Shown: positions 1 to 12,600 of the stretch, in pieces
Numbering within the stretch: position 1 is the stretch's first letter
How the letters are laid out: each line of letters begins with the position of its first letter
Assembly: GCA_016946835.1 (NCBI GenBank)
Contig: JACVTC010000036.1
Span: forward strand, 587,501-651,500
DNA length: 64,000 nt
Direction: 5' to 3'
Source of the DNA: Neocallimastix lanati (nom. inval.)
Lineage: Eukaryota > Neocallimastigomycota > Neocallimastigomycetes > Neocallimastigales > Neocallimastigaceae
Notes under the pieces: generated by a model
The model's database searches: none
The model's input: the letters and a program-made list of their open reading frames with translations, nothing else
Told to the model about the DNA's origin: nothing
Made by a program: the position numbers and the translations under genes

Positions 1-908
1 TTAATAACAAAGATGACAAAGAAATAAGATATTATATTTTTAAATATATTTGATTTGTTAAAGTAATTCTAATATTTACCTGATTATTTTGATCTATACG
101 TAATGAATGTATCATTTATTCTTATTTGTATCACTATTATCACAAAATAAAGCATATAGTGAATAGAATAGTACTTTCAAAATATTTTTTTAATATATAA
201 TTAATTATGTATCTTTTTATTTTACTTTTTTAGTTTCCATAAATAAATTATAATTATAATTATAATTATAACTACAATAACAATAATATAAAGAATAAAA
301 AAAATATTTTTATATACTTTATCATAATTGAAATATAGATAATAAAACTGACAATGAAATTAAATATTATATATTTTTAAATAATACAGAATAATTATAA
401 TAATAAATAATAAATAAGTTATACTAACGATTATTTTATTATTTTATTTTTTTTAGTAGTGTCTAATTTCTTTTGTTAAAAAAATTAATATAAATACATT
501 ATATAGAAAATGTCGAATATAAACTATATTAAGCTATTTTCCTAAAAAAAAAAAAAAAGGATATTTGTCCATTACTAATTTAAAAATGATAGCACTTTTT
601 ATTCGTTAAGAATATTTACTTGATTATTTCAATCCATATGTAACAATACGTAATAAATGACTTATTTATTCTTTTATGTATTTCCAGTATCACTAAAAAT
701 CTTGTATATTAAATAGAATCTTCAAATGGTAACATTTTCAAAATAATATTTTAAAATATAATAATACACTAATATATATTATTAGTTTTATATTTTTATT
801 ATATATATGTAATAATAACTAAAAAATAGATAATAAAGATGACAATGAAACAAAGTTTTATATTTTTAAATATTATAGATTATATTAATAATTATTTTAT
901 TTTTATTT

Positions 909-944
<36 letters not shown>

Positions 945-1150
945 ATTTAAGTACTTTTGTTGAAAATAAAATATTATTTAAAAAGATCTTTTTTAAAATT
1001 TACTTTTATATTAATAAATAATTCATATAATTTTATTTTATTAACCTATTTTCTATATTTTTATTATGAAAACTACATGAATTTTTTTTTTTAAATAATT
1101 ATATATCTAATTGTTTTTAATTAAAAAAAAAAAAATTTTTTTTTTTTTTT
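1..1150. other. AT-rich intergenic DNA, no gene seen
   Basis: Nearly pure A/T sequence with homopolymer tracts, for example a T tract of about 30 bases near 910-940. No coding region, RNA gene or structured repeat was recognised on either strand. Confidence 0.7.
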
Positions 1151-1156
1151 TTTTTG

Positions 1157-1500
1157 AACTAAGATATGATAAGGGGACAGTAGAACCTCTAAATTCTTCC
1201 AATTTATATATGGTAGTAAATTATTACCTACATTAATTGTCTTAATTGTTTCAGCATTAACTCTCATTCAATTACTAGACAAGGATAAGCTATTAAGATT
1301 CTTTTTCTCGATGCCACAATTAACTTCATGAATCTTACCAATGATCTCCTTGAGCCATCTTGAGGATGACACATTCCTCCAAGATCAGTATGGAATCAAA
1401 CTGTTAACTGTTCCCTTGACTCTCTTATATGACCCTTTCTAGTTAATATAAGGAAAACAATATAGACTAGAGAAATAAAAATCCCACCTTCGGTCCCATC
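1157..1500. other. Island of balanced base composition, decayed unknown sequence
   Basis: This stretch has clearly more G and C than its surroundings, which is how former coding or mobile DNA looks here. Read on the minus strand it gives a fairly protein-like frame broken by two stop codons. I could not match it to a family. It is most likely a pseudogene or transposon relic. Confidence 0.3.
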
Positions 1501-1566
1501 ATAAATATATATATATCTAGGGCTGTGTCTATTTCAACAATAATTATAATATGAATGTTTATAATA

Positions 1567-1768
1567 ATAAAAATGATTATAATAAAAATGATTATAATAA
1601 AAATGATTATAATAAAAATGATTATAATAAAAATGATTATAATAAAAATGATTATAATAAAAATGATTATAATAAAAATGATTATAATAAAAATGATTAT
1701 AATAAAAATGATTATAATAAAAATGATTATAATAAAAATGATTATAATAAAAATAATTATAATAAAGT
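1567..1768. repeat. 15-bp minisatellite
   Basis: About 13 almost perfect head-to-tail copies of AAAAATGATTATAAT. Because the unit is a multiple of three and stop-free in two plus-strand frames, it creates spurious open frames. These are not treated as genes. Confidence 0.95.
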
Positions 1769-1775
1769 TGAATAA

Positions 1776-2730
1776 TATATTTAAATAACTTTCTTATTGT
1801 AATATAAATATTGTACTAAAAATGATTATAATATTAAATACTAGTTTTATTTATGTAGAAAGAATCTCATATCTTTTTTATTTATTTCATATGCTAACCA
1901 TAACTATTTACTCATTTATTCTCCAAATATCAAGACAAAAAGCTTAACAATATACTTATATAAAGTATAAATTAATTTAATATATCAAAATATATAATAT
2001 TATATAGAAACATATCCATTTAATATTAGGAATAATTTCTAATATGTAAATAAGTCGTGTTATACGCATTTGTTTCATATCAATATTTAATAAATTTTTA
2101 TAAATATTAAATAAAATTAAAGATAAAGATTCTTGTGTAAAGAAAGTTATATATATCATTATTGATATATAAATAGGTATATACTTAACAGTACTAAATA
2201 CCATAAATAGTATAATTAAATAATATATATTGTATTTAATATTAAATATAATTAAATGTTGATAATTAAGTTATTTTATTCAATAAACGACTTACAATTT
2301 CTACTTGATTCATATTCAATAATATGAGATAAATGAATTTATTTAAACCCTATTACTTATTTCTTGTTAAAAAATAATTTATGTCTTTTATGTCTATTAA
2401 TTTATTAATAATTATTACTAATTTTAACTTAAAATATTATATATGTACTTTTTAAAGAATATAAAATTTTATTTTTATTTACATTTAATAAAATTAAAAA
2501 TCTATATCTTAACTTTTACATTTAATAAAACGTAAAATATATATATATATAATTATATAAATAATATGAAGAATTAAAATTTTATATTACTGAAAATGGT
2601 ATATAAATTTTTAAGAAACCTATAGTATCTTCAATTTTATGGTATCTTTAAAACAAGTTTTTTTTTTTTTTAATACTTTACTTTTTTAGTCTACAAAACC
2701 TTGTTAAATTAATAATTTGATTACTTTTTT

Positions 2731-2769
<39 letters not shown>

Positions 2770-3022
2770 TATTTATTACCAAAACCGTTTTTACTAATTT
2801 AAATTATTATATAAAAATTAAAACAATAATACTTATTTTTTTATTTATTATAAATATTATTATGTTTTTTTTTTTTTTTTTTTTTTTTTTTTATTTATTT
2901 ATTTATTTATTTTTTAATTATTGATGTATAATTATGTAACAAAATATTATAATAAATGCACAAAAGCTTTAAAACACATATATTTTATTTTATGTTTTTT
3001 TATTTATTTTAATTATTATTTT

Positions 3023-3061
<39 letters not shown>

Positions 3062-3288
3062 TTATAATACTATAAGCCGTAAGGCATTAATATTTAATAA
3101 AAATGTTTTATTAAAATTAAAGTTTCATTATTAAATAAAAAAAAAAAAAATTAAAATAAAAACACAAAGAACAAAAAAAAAAAAATTTTTTTTTATTAAG
3201 ATTTTTTACTCATATTTAACAATTTTTTTGGAAAAGTTAAAAGCTATCAAAATATTAATAATAAAAGTTTCAGAAACGTTCTTAAAAT
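1776..3288. other. AT-rich intergenic DNA, no gene seen
   Basis: AT-rich DNA with long poly(A) and poly(T) tracts (near 2737-2767 and 2864-2892) and TTTA microsatellites near 2893-2912 and 3023-3063. Nothing gene-like was seen. Confidence 0.65.
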
Positions 3289-3289
3289 T

Positions 3290-3437
3290 TGATTGATTTT
3301 AGTAAAAAATAGAAAATAATAGAAATAAGAATATATATATAATAGAATTAAATTTATTAGAATTGATTGATTTTAGTAAAAAATAGAAAATAATAGAAAT
3401 AAGAATATATATATAATAGAATTAAATTTATTAGAAA
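3290..3437. repeat. 74-bp tandem duplication
   Basis: Two adjacent copies of a 74-bp sequence (about 3290-3363 and 3364-3437) that begin with TTGATTGATTTTAGT and appear identical along nearly their whole length. The near identity suggests a recent local duplication. Confidence 0.9.
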
Positions 3438-3828
3438 TTCTAGTAATTTCTTGAACCCAAGGAAACTTCTAGATATGTGAAAATAAAATTATCGAACGAT
3501 AAGAAGAAGAATAAATGGTCTGATTCATAGTAATAGTTACTAACAATTATATCAATTATAATACTTTTATAATTTATTTATTCCATTTTAAAGTTTTATT
3601 GAAAATTTTAACCTATATTAAAATTCAAAAAATAATAAACTAATTATTTATAATTATTGATTCTATTAATAATTATATAATAACCTTTATATTTAAATAC
3701 TTATTTTATTTATAAAGTTTTTTATATTAACATATTTTATATATTTCATTATAAAATGTACATAGTATAATTTTATAATATTTTTAATCTTTTTTAATAA
3801 TATAAATAAAATTACATAAATATAATAA

Positions 3829-3998
3829 AAATGAATAAAATAAAAATGGATATTATAAAAATGAATAAAATAAAAATGGATATTATAAAAATGAATAAAA
3901 TAAAAATGGATATTATAAAAATGAATATAATAAAAATGGATATAATAAAAATGGATATTATAAAAATGAATAGAATAAAAATGGATACTATAAAAACG
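3829..3998. repeat. 15-bp minisatellite with 30-bp higher-order unit
   Basis: Alternating 15-bp units of the form ATGAATAAAATAAAA and ATGGATATTATAAAA. It resembles the 1567-1768 array in unit length and AAAATG core. The open frame across it is a by-product of the repeat. Confidence 0.9.
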
Positions 3999-4019
3999 AA
4001 TAAAAATGTATGTATTATC

Positions 4020-5348
4020 TAAAAATAATTATTTAAATATTACAAAAATAAATATTTTGAGTCATAATGATTAATATTACAAATAATTATATATATTCAT
4101 ATTATATCTGTAACTGTTAAGTATTAGCTACATTATAATTATACATTGTAATATTAATACTCAAGATTAAGTCACATTACAAATACGCTAATTATTAGAT
4201 AGTTATAAAATAGTTATTAGAAATATTATAATATTTTTGTTAAACTGTACTATCCTCTTAATATTCATATAATTATATATAAATAAAAATCATATTAACT
4301 ATAAATAATATATAGTTGACTGTAGAATTATATATATATAGTAAAAAGAATTATTAATTATTATTATTGTATATTATCTTTTTTTTTTTTTATTTACAAA
4401 ATAATTTAGTTTTACTATTACATAATTATATTAACATTTATATAAAAAAAAAATATAATTAAAAAAAGTGTTTGTATAAATAAAAAAAAAAAAATATTTA
4501 TATATATATAGACATATATAAAAAAAAGGTATTGGTATAGAATGACTTTATAATTATTTTAAAAAAAAAAAATGAATTAAAGTTTTTTTAAAAATTTTTC
4601 TTAAATATATATACAATATATATTTAAATATTTTATATATAATAAAAATTTAAAAAAAGTAATAACGAAGAATTTTTTTTTTACTATAATAATTATATAA
4701 TATTAATAACTTTCTTAATTTTAATAATTAATAAACATTATATTAATTATTATACATTTTACTTTAATGGAAGTATAAAAATAATAATATTGTCCATAAT
4801 TTATAACAAAAAAAAAATATTTACTGATTTGAAAGGTATACTTAAAAATTATAAGTATTAACCTTAAAATTTTTTAATATTTACTTAATATAGTTCAATA
4901 TTTAATGAATGCACCTTTTAAATCTTATTTATCTATATTGTAAAATTGTTGAAAATACTTTTATTTTTTCAAATGAACATTTTATTCATTAATTTTTTTT
5001 TAAAAGTAATTTATAATAATTAATATCAGATGACTTTTGATTGAAAAAAAATATGAAAAAAAAAATTTTTTTTAATTTTTTTTTTTCATTATTTCTAAAA
5101 ATAATATATTTTTTATTTTTATTTTTATTTTATTTTATTTTATTTTTATTTTAAAATTGTATATTTATTTTTTATAACTTTGTTATATAAACAAAATATA
5201 CTAAAATCAATAATTATTATAATTAATAGTAATAGTAATAACAACAACAACAATAATTTATGAAACATAACAGACGGATAAAGATGAATCAAAATATTAA
5301 TGAAATTCATTCAAATATTATAATAAATTAATTATTTAATTTTAGTCC

Positions 5349-5384
<36 letters not shown>

Positions 5385-6150
5385 GAAATTAATAATTAAA
5401 TATAAAAATAAGAATAAATGCATGAAATTTTGATGAAAAGTTCTAATTAAAAAATTAAATAATATAATTATAATTAAAGTTATAAAATGAAAAAAATAAA
5501 ATAAAATATAAATAAAAAAATAAAAAAAAAAAAAATTAAAATATATATATATATAAATATAATACTGCTTAAAAAATTAATTTTTATTTTATTTTTATTT
5601 GAATTTTCTTAGAATGTTGAAAAGAATAAAAAATAAAAATGAAAAATTTAAATTCGAATTTTCTTTAGTTGTAAAGTAAAATAAAAATAAAAAGATTTTA
5701 ATTTTATGATTTGTGTTGTATCTATAAAACGTCTTAATTGAACATTTGAGCGGTCTTGAAATAAATTTTTATAATAAGCAGTTAGTATTATAATCAGATA
5801 TATGATCTATAGTTATTTATATTCTATAAAAAAAATAATATTATTTTTTTACTTATTAATTATTATTTATTTCTTATTTATTTTTATAATATTCATTAGT
5901 GCTTATTCATGTGTTTATTTATTATTCATTAGTACTTTTTTACTCATACATTTATATATTGTAATTTAATACTTTTAACATTTTGAAAGGATTTGAAAAG
6001 AATATTAATACAACCATAAAAGTAATATTTTTTAATTTGAATTTTAGAATATTCTATTATTTAATAATGTTTTATTAATTAATAGTTTATCCTTGTTTTA
6101 CTTTTAATATTACACAAAAAATATTTATTTTCTTTAAATTTAATTATTAA
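4020..6150. other. AT-rich intergenic DNA, no gene seen
   Basis: Homopolymers, including an A tract of about 34 bases near 5350-5382, and simple A/T sequence. No coding region or RNA gene recognised. Confidence 0.65.
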
Positions 6151-6159
6151 ATAAATAAT

Positions 6160-6395
6160 AAATAATAAATTATAAATAATAAATAATAATAAATAATTAA
6201 TAAATAAGGAATAAGGAATAATAAATAATAATAATAAATAATAAATAATAAATAATTAAATAATAAATAATAAATAATAAATAATAAATAATAAATAATA
6301 AATAATAAATAATAAATAATAAATAATAAATAATAAATAATAAATAATAACTAACAAATAATTAAATAATAAATAATAAATAATAAATAGTAATA
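6160..6395. repeat. 7-bp simple repeat (AAATAAT)n
   Basis: Long, slightly degenerate run of the heptamer AAATAAT. The minus-strand open frame across it encodes only low-complexity Leu/Ile/Tyr sequence and is not a gene. Confidence 0.9.
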
Positions 6396-6889
6396 ATAAA
6401 TTTAATGTATAAATAAATACATACAAATGAACAAATAAATGAATGAATGAAAGTGATTTAAATGTATGTAACATTATTATTCATATATATATTCATATAT
6501 ACATTAATATATATTTTGATTAGTTACACTATACAGTTAAGATGAAAAATTGATGTAATTTCTAATATGAGTTAATTTTTTTTTTTTTTTAGAATTAGTT
6601 TTTTCTAACCTTAATAAAAAATTTAATATTGTCATTATTTCTTCTTCATATCCACCTTTAATATTAATATTACTAAATAAATAGAAGAATTTTTTTTTTC
6701 TTTTTATAAAATGAAAAAGTACTCATTATTATCATATATTTGTATTATATAATAAATAAATGCTTTATCTCTAGCCAAATAATAATTTTATTTTATTTAT
6801 ATTTTTTACTTTATAAATTTTGATAATTTTATTTTCTTTATATATGAAAATTTTAGTGTATAAAATATAGTCATGTAATATTAACATTA

Positions 6890-7230
6890 AGGTTTCTGGA
6901 TCGACCTCTCAACTACATCCTAAATATATACGAGACAATCCTCATCCTCCTAGGGTATTTTTAATTATAACCGATGTTGAATGTAAGTATTTCTGTTGAT
7001 AGACTATGTAATTGCTATTGCAAAGAGCATTTAATTTGTGAGAGAATTAGTAGTATTGTCCCTCCTTTGATAATGGTTCAAAAGATCACTGAAAAGAAGC
7101 TCGTCGTATAAATCGGTATATAGCAAATGTTTTTTATATTAGTTTTGTTTAGAAAAAGGTCCATATAGATGCCGGAAAGGAATGAAAGAGAATCCAATGA
7201 GAGTCTAATACATTTAGGGGTTTAAAAAAA
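6890..7230. other. Island of balanced base composition, decayed unknown sequence
   Basis: About 340 bp with more normal base composition flanked by A/T-only DNA. The minus strand gives protein-like stretches interrupted by several stops. No family was recognised. Probably a fossil gene or transposon fragment. Confidence 0.3.
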
Positions 7231-7239
7231 AAAAAAGAG

Positions 7240-9590
7240 AGATACAAATAACAAAAACCTCTTTTTATTTTAAATAATTGATAATTCTTATATTCCAAGT
7301 CATTTTTATTACATAAAAATTTAAAAAAATTTTTTTATTATTAATTTAATGACTTTAATATTCTTATATTAAATATTAATCATCATCAACTCTATTCACA
7401 TATTTATTTATATATTATTTAATTATTCACTTATTTATTCATTTAATTTTTATTTATTTATTTATTTTTGTTTAATAAAATTTATATTTATATTTATGCA
7501 TTTTTAATATAACTATTTATATTTTAATAAAACAGTTATCGTTTACTTATGTGAATATATTAATTTGTATTAATATTTATTATTAATATATTTAAAAGAT
7601 TTCAAATAAGAAATTTTGAAAGGATTTCTTAGATATTAAAATTTAATTAAAAACCAATCAATCTTATGTGAAATGATTTTGCATTTCTTTATTTATTACA
7701 GTTATATTAATAATTATCAAGAAAGGAATATATGATTTTTTTTTTTTCTATTTTAATGTATTTTATTAATATTATTATTAATTTTTTTTTTTTTTAAAAA
7801 TTTATTAAGAAATATTAAAAATTGATATAAAATAAAGGTTAGATTTTAAATTTAATAATAAATATTTTAAATTAAATAATAAATAAGGTTTTCTTTAAAA
7901 AAAAAAGAAAAATTTAAAAAAACGTTTAATTTTTAATACTTTCTAAAAAAAATAATACAATGAATTTGAAATTATTCATTTAATATATAATAAGGTTTAA
8001 TACATTAATAAATAGATAATAAGAAATAATTATTGCAAATTTAACATACAAAAGAATGATTTGTTAAATCCCATATTAAAAAATATATATGTAATATATA
8101 AATAATATATAAATAATATATTAGATTACAATTCAATATTAATATAATATATAATATATATTATGTATATTACATAAATTTTATAAAATAACTTTGTAAA
8201 AAAAAAACTGAACAAATAAATAAATAAATAGATAAATAAATAATAAATAAGTAAATAATAAATGAATAAATAATAAATAAATAAATAATATTTGAGTTAT
8301 ATTTTATTATGGTGATTAATTTATATATATAATTTAATTGTTTTAAATATAAATATTATATAATGAGTCAATTTGAATTATATTACAAATATATTAATTT
8401 TATATACTTATATTAAAATAAAATTAATTTAAAAAAGTCTTGAAAATTATGGAAAGAAGAAAATAAAAAAAAAAAAAATAGTATATATAAAAAGAAAAAT
8501 CGCTTGATATATTTTCTTCTTTGAAAAAAAATTGGAGTAGTATATAACATATATAAATTTAAATAATAATTTTTAAAAATATATATTAAAATTAAATATA
8601 TATATATTTTTTTTCAAGAATTGAAGGTATATATTTAATTTATATATTATTAATAATATAAAATTATGTAAATATTGAAATTATAAAAGAATAAAAACAT
8701 TTATGATGTAAATATTATGATATAAATATTAGAAAAACATTTTTGAAATAAATATTGGAAAAACATTTTTGATATAAATATTAGAAAAACATTTTTGAAA
8801 TAAATATTAGAAAAACATTTATAAGTATTAGAAAAAAGATGTGTTTTTTTCTTTTTTCATTTTTTTTTTTAAAAAAGTTATTATTAATTAAATACTATCA
8901 TAAGCATATCTTTTAAATAGTAATTTCAAAATAAAAAAAAAAACATAATTATTTAATAGAATGAGCATTAAATATATATAAATTAAAACTAATAAAGATA
9001 ATATCTTTAAAGTATTTATTATATTATAATTATTTACAAAAAAAAAAAAGTATAGAAAAAACTAAATTGACATTTAATATAGAAAAATAATTGATAAAAA
9101 AAAATAAAATAAAATATTTTTTATTAAATATATCAAAGATAAAACTATTAAGTCAAAAATAATAATGTAAATAGAATAATAATAGTTAATTCATATAAAA
9201 AATTAAAAAATAAACGGGCTTTTAAAAATAAATTGTGATATAAACATAAAAAGAAATAAATAACTTTATATATATATATATAATATATTAAAGAATAAAT
9301 AAATAAATAAAAAAGAAAATAAAGCATTAAAAGAAATAAAGAAAATAAAGATTACTTAAATGGTTCCTTATTTTATTATTTATAAATAAGATATTTAATC
9401 ATTAAAAAATATCGTGTTTTAATGTATTTTCATATTTTATATTTTATAATTTATTTAATTATTAAATGACTAATTAAAATTTTATTTATTTAGATTGTTA
9501 TATGTTTTTTGTATTATGAAAATATAGCCAATACTTTTTTTTTTACATAATAATAATAAAGATAAATAAAATAAAAGTTCAAACCAATAT
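7240..9590. other. AT-rich intergenic DNA upstream of the ankyrin gene
   Basis: No gene seen. It holds homopolymers, AAAT microsatellites (8213-8290) and the 26-bp tandem repeat listed separately. The last several hundred bases presumably contain the promoter of the gene at 9650, but no defined element could be assigned. Confidence 0.6.
8693..8831. repeat. 26-bp tandem repeat
   Basis: About four to five degenerate copies of a 26-bp unit starting AAAAACATTTTTGAAATAAA, with exact 26-bp spacing from 8733 to 8810 and decayed copies on both sides. Confidence 0.85.
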
Positions 9591-9649
9591 ATATTTAAAA
9601 TATTATTATTAAAATAAAACAAAGAAAAAAAAATAAAATATTAATAAAA

Positions 9650-12600
9650 ATGGTTACTGATGATATTAATGTTTCCGTAGAAAAGGAAATTAATGATATG
9701 AAACCTGTATCTGTTAAAACTGATGAAAATGGTAATGATCCTTTAATGGTGGCCATCATTGAAAATAATGAGGAGTTAGTAAAAAAATTATTAAAGGAAA
9801 ATGAAGAATGGGATTTGAATATAAAGAATACTGATGGAAATACAGCATTACATTTAGCTGTTATTGGTGAAAATGAAAATATACTTAAATTACTCTTAGA
9901 ACATCCATTAAAATTTAACAATAGAAATAACAATAATGATAATGCTTTAACTTTAGCTATGAACAGTAAGAATGAAAATATATTGAATATATTGTTAGAA
10001 AAGAATCCAAAATTCAGTTTTAAAAAGAAGAAGGATGGAAAGGTTCCATTGGTCATGGCTGTGGATGATAAAAAATTTTCAACCGCAATGCAACTTATTA
10101 GACATGGCGCTACTACCTTAGTAAAAGATTCTGAAGGTTCATATATTTTATTCAAATTGTTAGAGCTAGAAGATGAATTTGGGGAAATCATTGAAATAGA
10201 AATCAATAACAAGAAGGAAGAAAAAGATAAAAAAGATAAAAAGGAAGAAAAGAACTATGAAGAGCAAGTTATTAATGTTAAAGATACTGAAGAAAATACT
10301 TTGATAATAAGAGCTTGTAAAGAAAATAGAAAGAAAGTTGTCGAATTTTTATTAACTAAGAAGCCAAACTTAACCTTAAAAAATAAGGAAGGTGATACAG
10401 CTTTGGTTGTAGCTGTCAAGGAAAAGAATGCCGAAATAGTAAAGATGTTATTAGATTATCAGGATATTGATACTGCAAAGGTTGTGTCATTTAACCAAAA
10501 GACTTTAATCCAAAAGACTTTATTCCAAATTGCTATTGAAAATCAAGATAAAGATACTCTTGATGCTTTATTTAAAAATACTAAAGATTATAATTTATTC
10601 ACTTCCACTAATCCAGAGAAGAACTTATTCTTAAAGGCTCTTGAAATTGGTAATTTAAAAGTTGTTGAAATTATCGGTAAATACGTTGATATTAACTTAC
10701 ATATTAATGATAAGAAGGAAACACCATTGGTTTTCATGGTAGAAAAGATTAAGGAAGAAATTAATGAAGCTGAAGCGTACTATAAATCATTATATTTAAA
10801 GAATAAGGAACGTAATGAAAAGCATGCTGCTGCTATGGCCGCCGCCGCTGCTGCTTCTTCTTCAAAGGAATCAACACCTGTCGTTAGTGATCATGAAGTA
10901 ATAGAAGTTACAAAGAATAATTTAAAGGAAAATGAAGAAAGTACAAAGACTGGTAATGAAAATTCAACTGTTACTGATGAAAGTGAAAATACTCTTAAAG
11001 ATAATGTATCTGATGAAAATAATGAAGAGACTAACGAAATTAGCTCCACTAGTGTGGCGTTTATGGAGGAACCACAAGAAGAAAAGATAGAAGTTAAACC
11101 AGAAGAGAAGCCAGAGGAGAAGCCAGAGGAAAAATCTGCTACTGAAAAGGGACTACCAGCTAAACCAGCAAGAAGAAAGTTAACTGTCAGAAGAACTTAT
11201 TCTTCCTATGAAAGAATGGCTGAGAGTGAAAAAAGGATTCAAGATATTCTTAATTCTCATGGTACCATTGATGAAAAGTTCAATTCTATTGAAAATGCAT
11301 ATAATACTAATAGAAGATTATTAAATGGTGAACGTTACTGGAAGGCCAAGGATAAGACTTTTGTAGTTGAATCAGGCTTCACAGATATTATTAAGTATTT
11401 ATTACTTCGTGGGGCTAAGGTTAGCAGTAGAAATGCAAAGAACGAAACTGCTTTACATATTGCCTGCCGTTACGGTTTAAGAAATATTTTAGAATATCTC
11501 TTGAAGTTTGGTAAAAATTTCGATATTAATGCTTTAGATAAGGAAGGTAATACTCCACTTCATTATGCTTGTTACGGTAAATATACTTCTATTGTTAAGA
11601 TCTTGTTGAGAGAAAATCAAATCAATGTCAATATTGCTGATCCAAATGGTGATTCTCCATTAATGATTGCTGTTTATAACAATCATGCTGATACTGTCCT
11701 AGAATTATTAAAGTATCCAAAGACCAATATTGATATGCTAAATAAAGTTCTTGAAACTCCATTAATTGCTGCTTGTAGATTAAACTATTACAATGTTGCC
11801 AAAATTTTAATTGATCATAAGGCTAACATTAATAATCGTTATGATGCCAATGGTGAAACTGCTATTTTCCATAGTGTAAGAAATGGTAGTAAGATTCTTA
11901 CGAAGTACTTATTGAATAATAAGGCTTGCATTACCTATACCAACAAGAGTGGTCAAAACCCATTAGCCTTAGCCAAGGATATTAACAATAAGGAAGTTAC
12001 CAGTATATTATTAAAGCATATTGAAAGTGAAAAGACCTTAAGTCGTCGTAATACCGAAAGACCATACATTTCAAGAAATAGTGGTCGTTTCTCTTCTGGA
12101 AAGCCATCTCCAGACTTGAAGCCATATCACACAAGAGTAAAGAGTGAAAATGCCAATATGAAGATTAAGAATGGTTTTACCAGCTATCAAATCAAGAGTG
12201 AAAATAATAGTCCAAGAATTTCTAGTATGAATGAAAAATTTAAGTCTTTAGCCATGACCACTGCCGAACCAGAAGATATTTCTTCTCCATCCTCTGTTGT
12301 AAAAACTTCCTCATCATTAATGATGGAACCTTCCTCTATCTATGACGCACCAGAAGACGTTAATAAGAATATGAAAGGTGCTATAAATTTAACCGGTGGA
12401 AAGAGTTCCTTCATGATGGAACCATCTTCTATTTACGATGAACCAACTAGTGTTATGGCTGCTGTTACCGCTGTTCCAAGTAAAAACCCAACCGTTTCTT
12501 CCATGGTTGGTTCAATGTACGCTGAACCAATGGATGAATTTGAGGAACCGGAAGAAAAGAAGGAAATTAAGCCAGCTTATAATAATATTAAATTCAGACC

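Noticed and set aside
1567-1768. Regularly spaced repeats that could suggest a CRISPR array
   Set aside because: Units are contiguous with no spacers, and the genome is eukaryotic. The same holds for 3829, 31290 and 35637.
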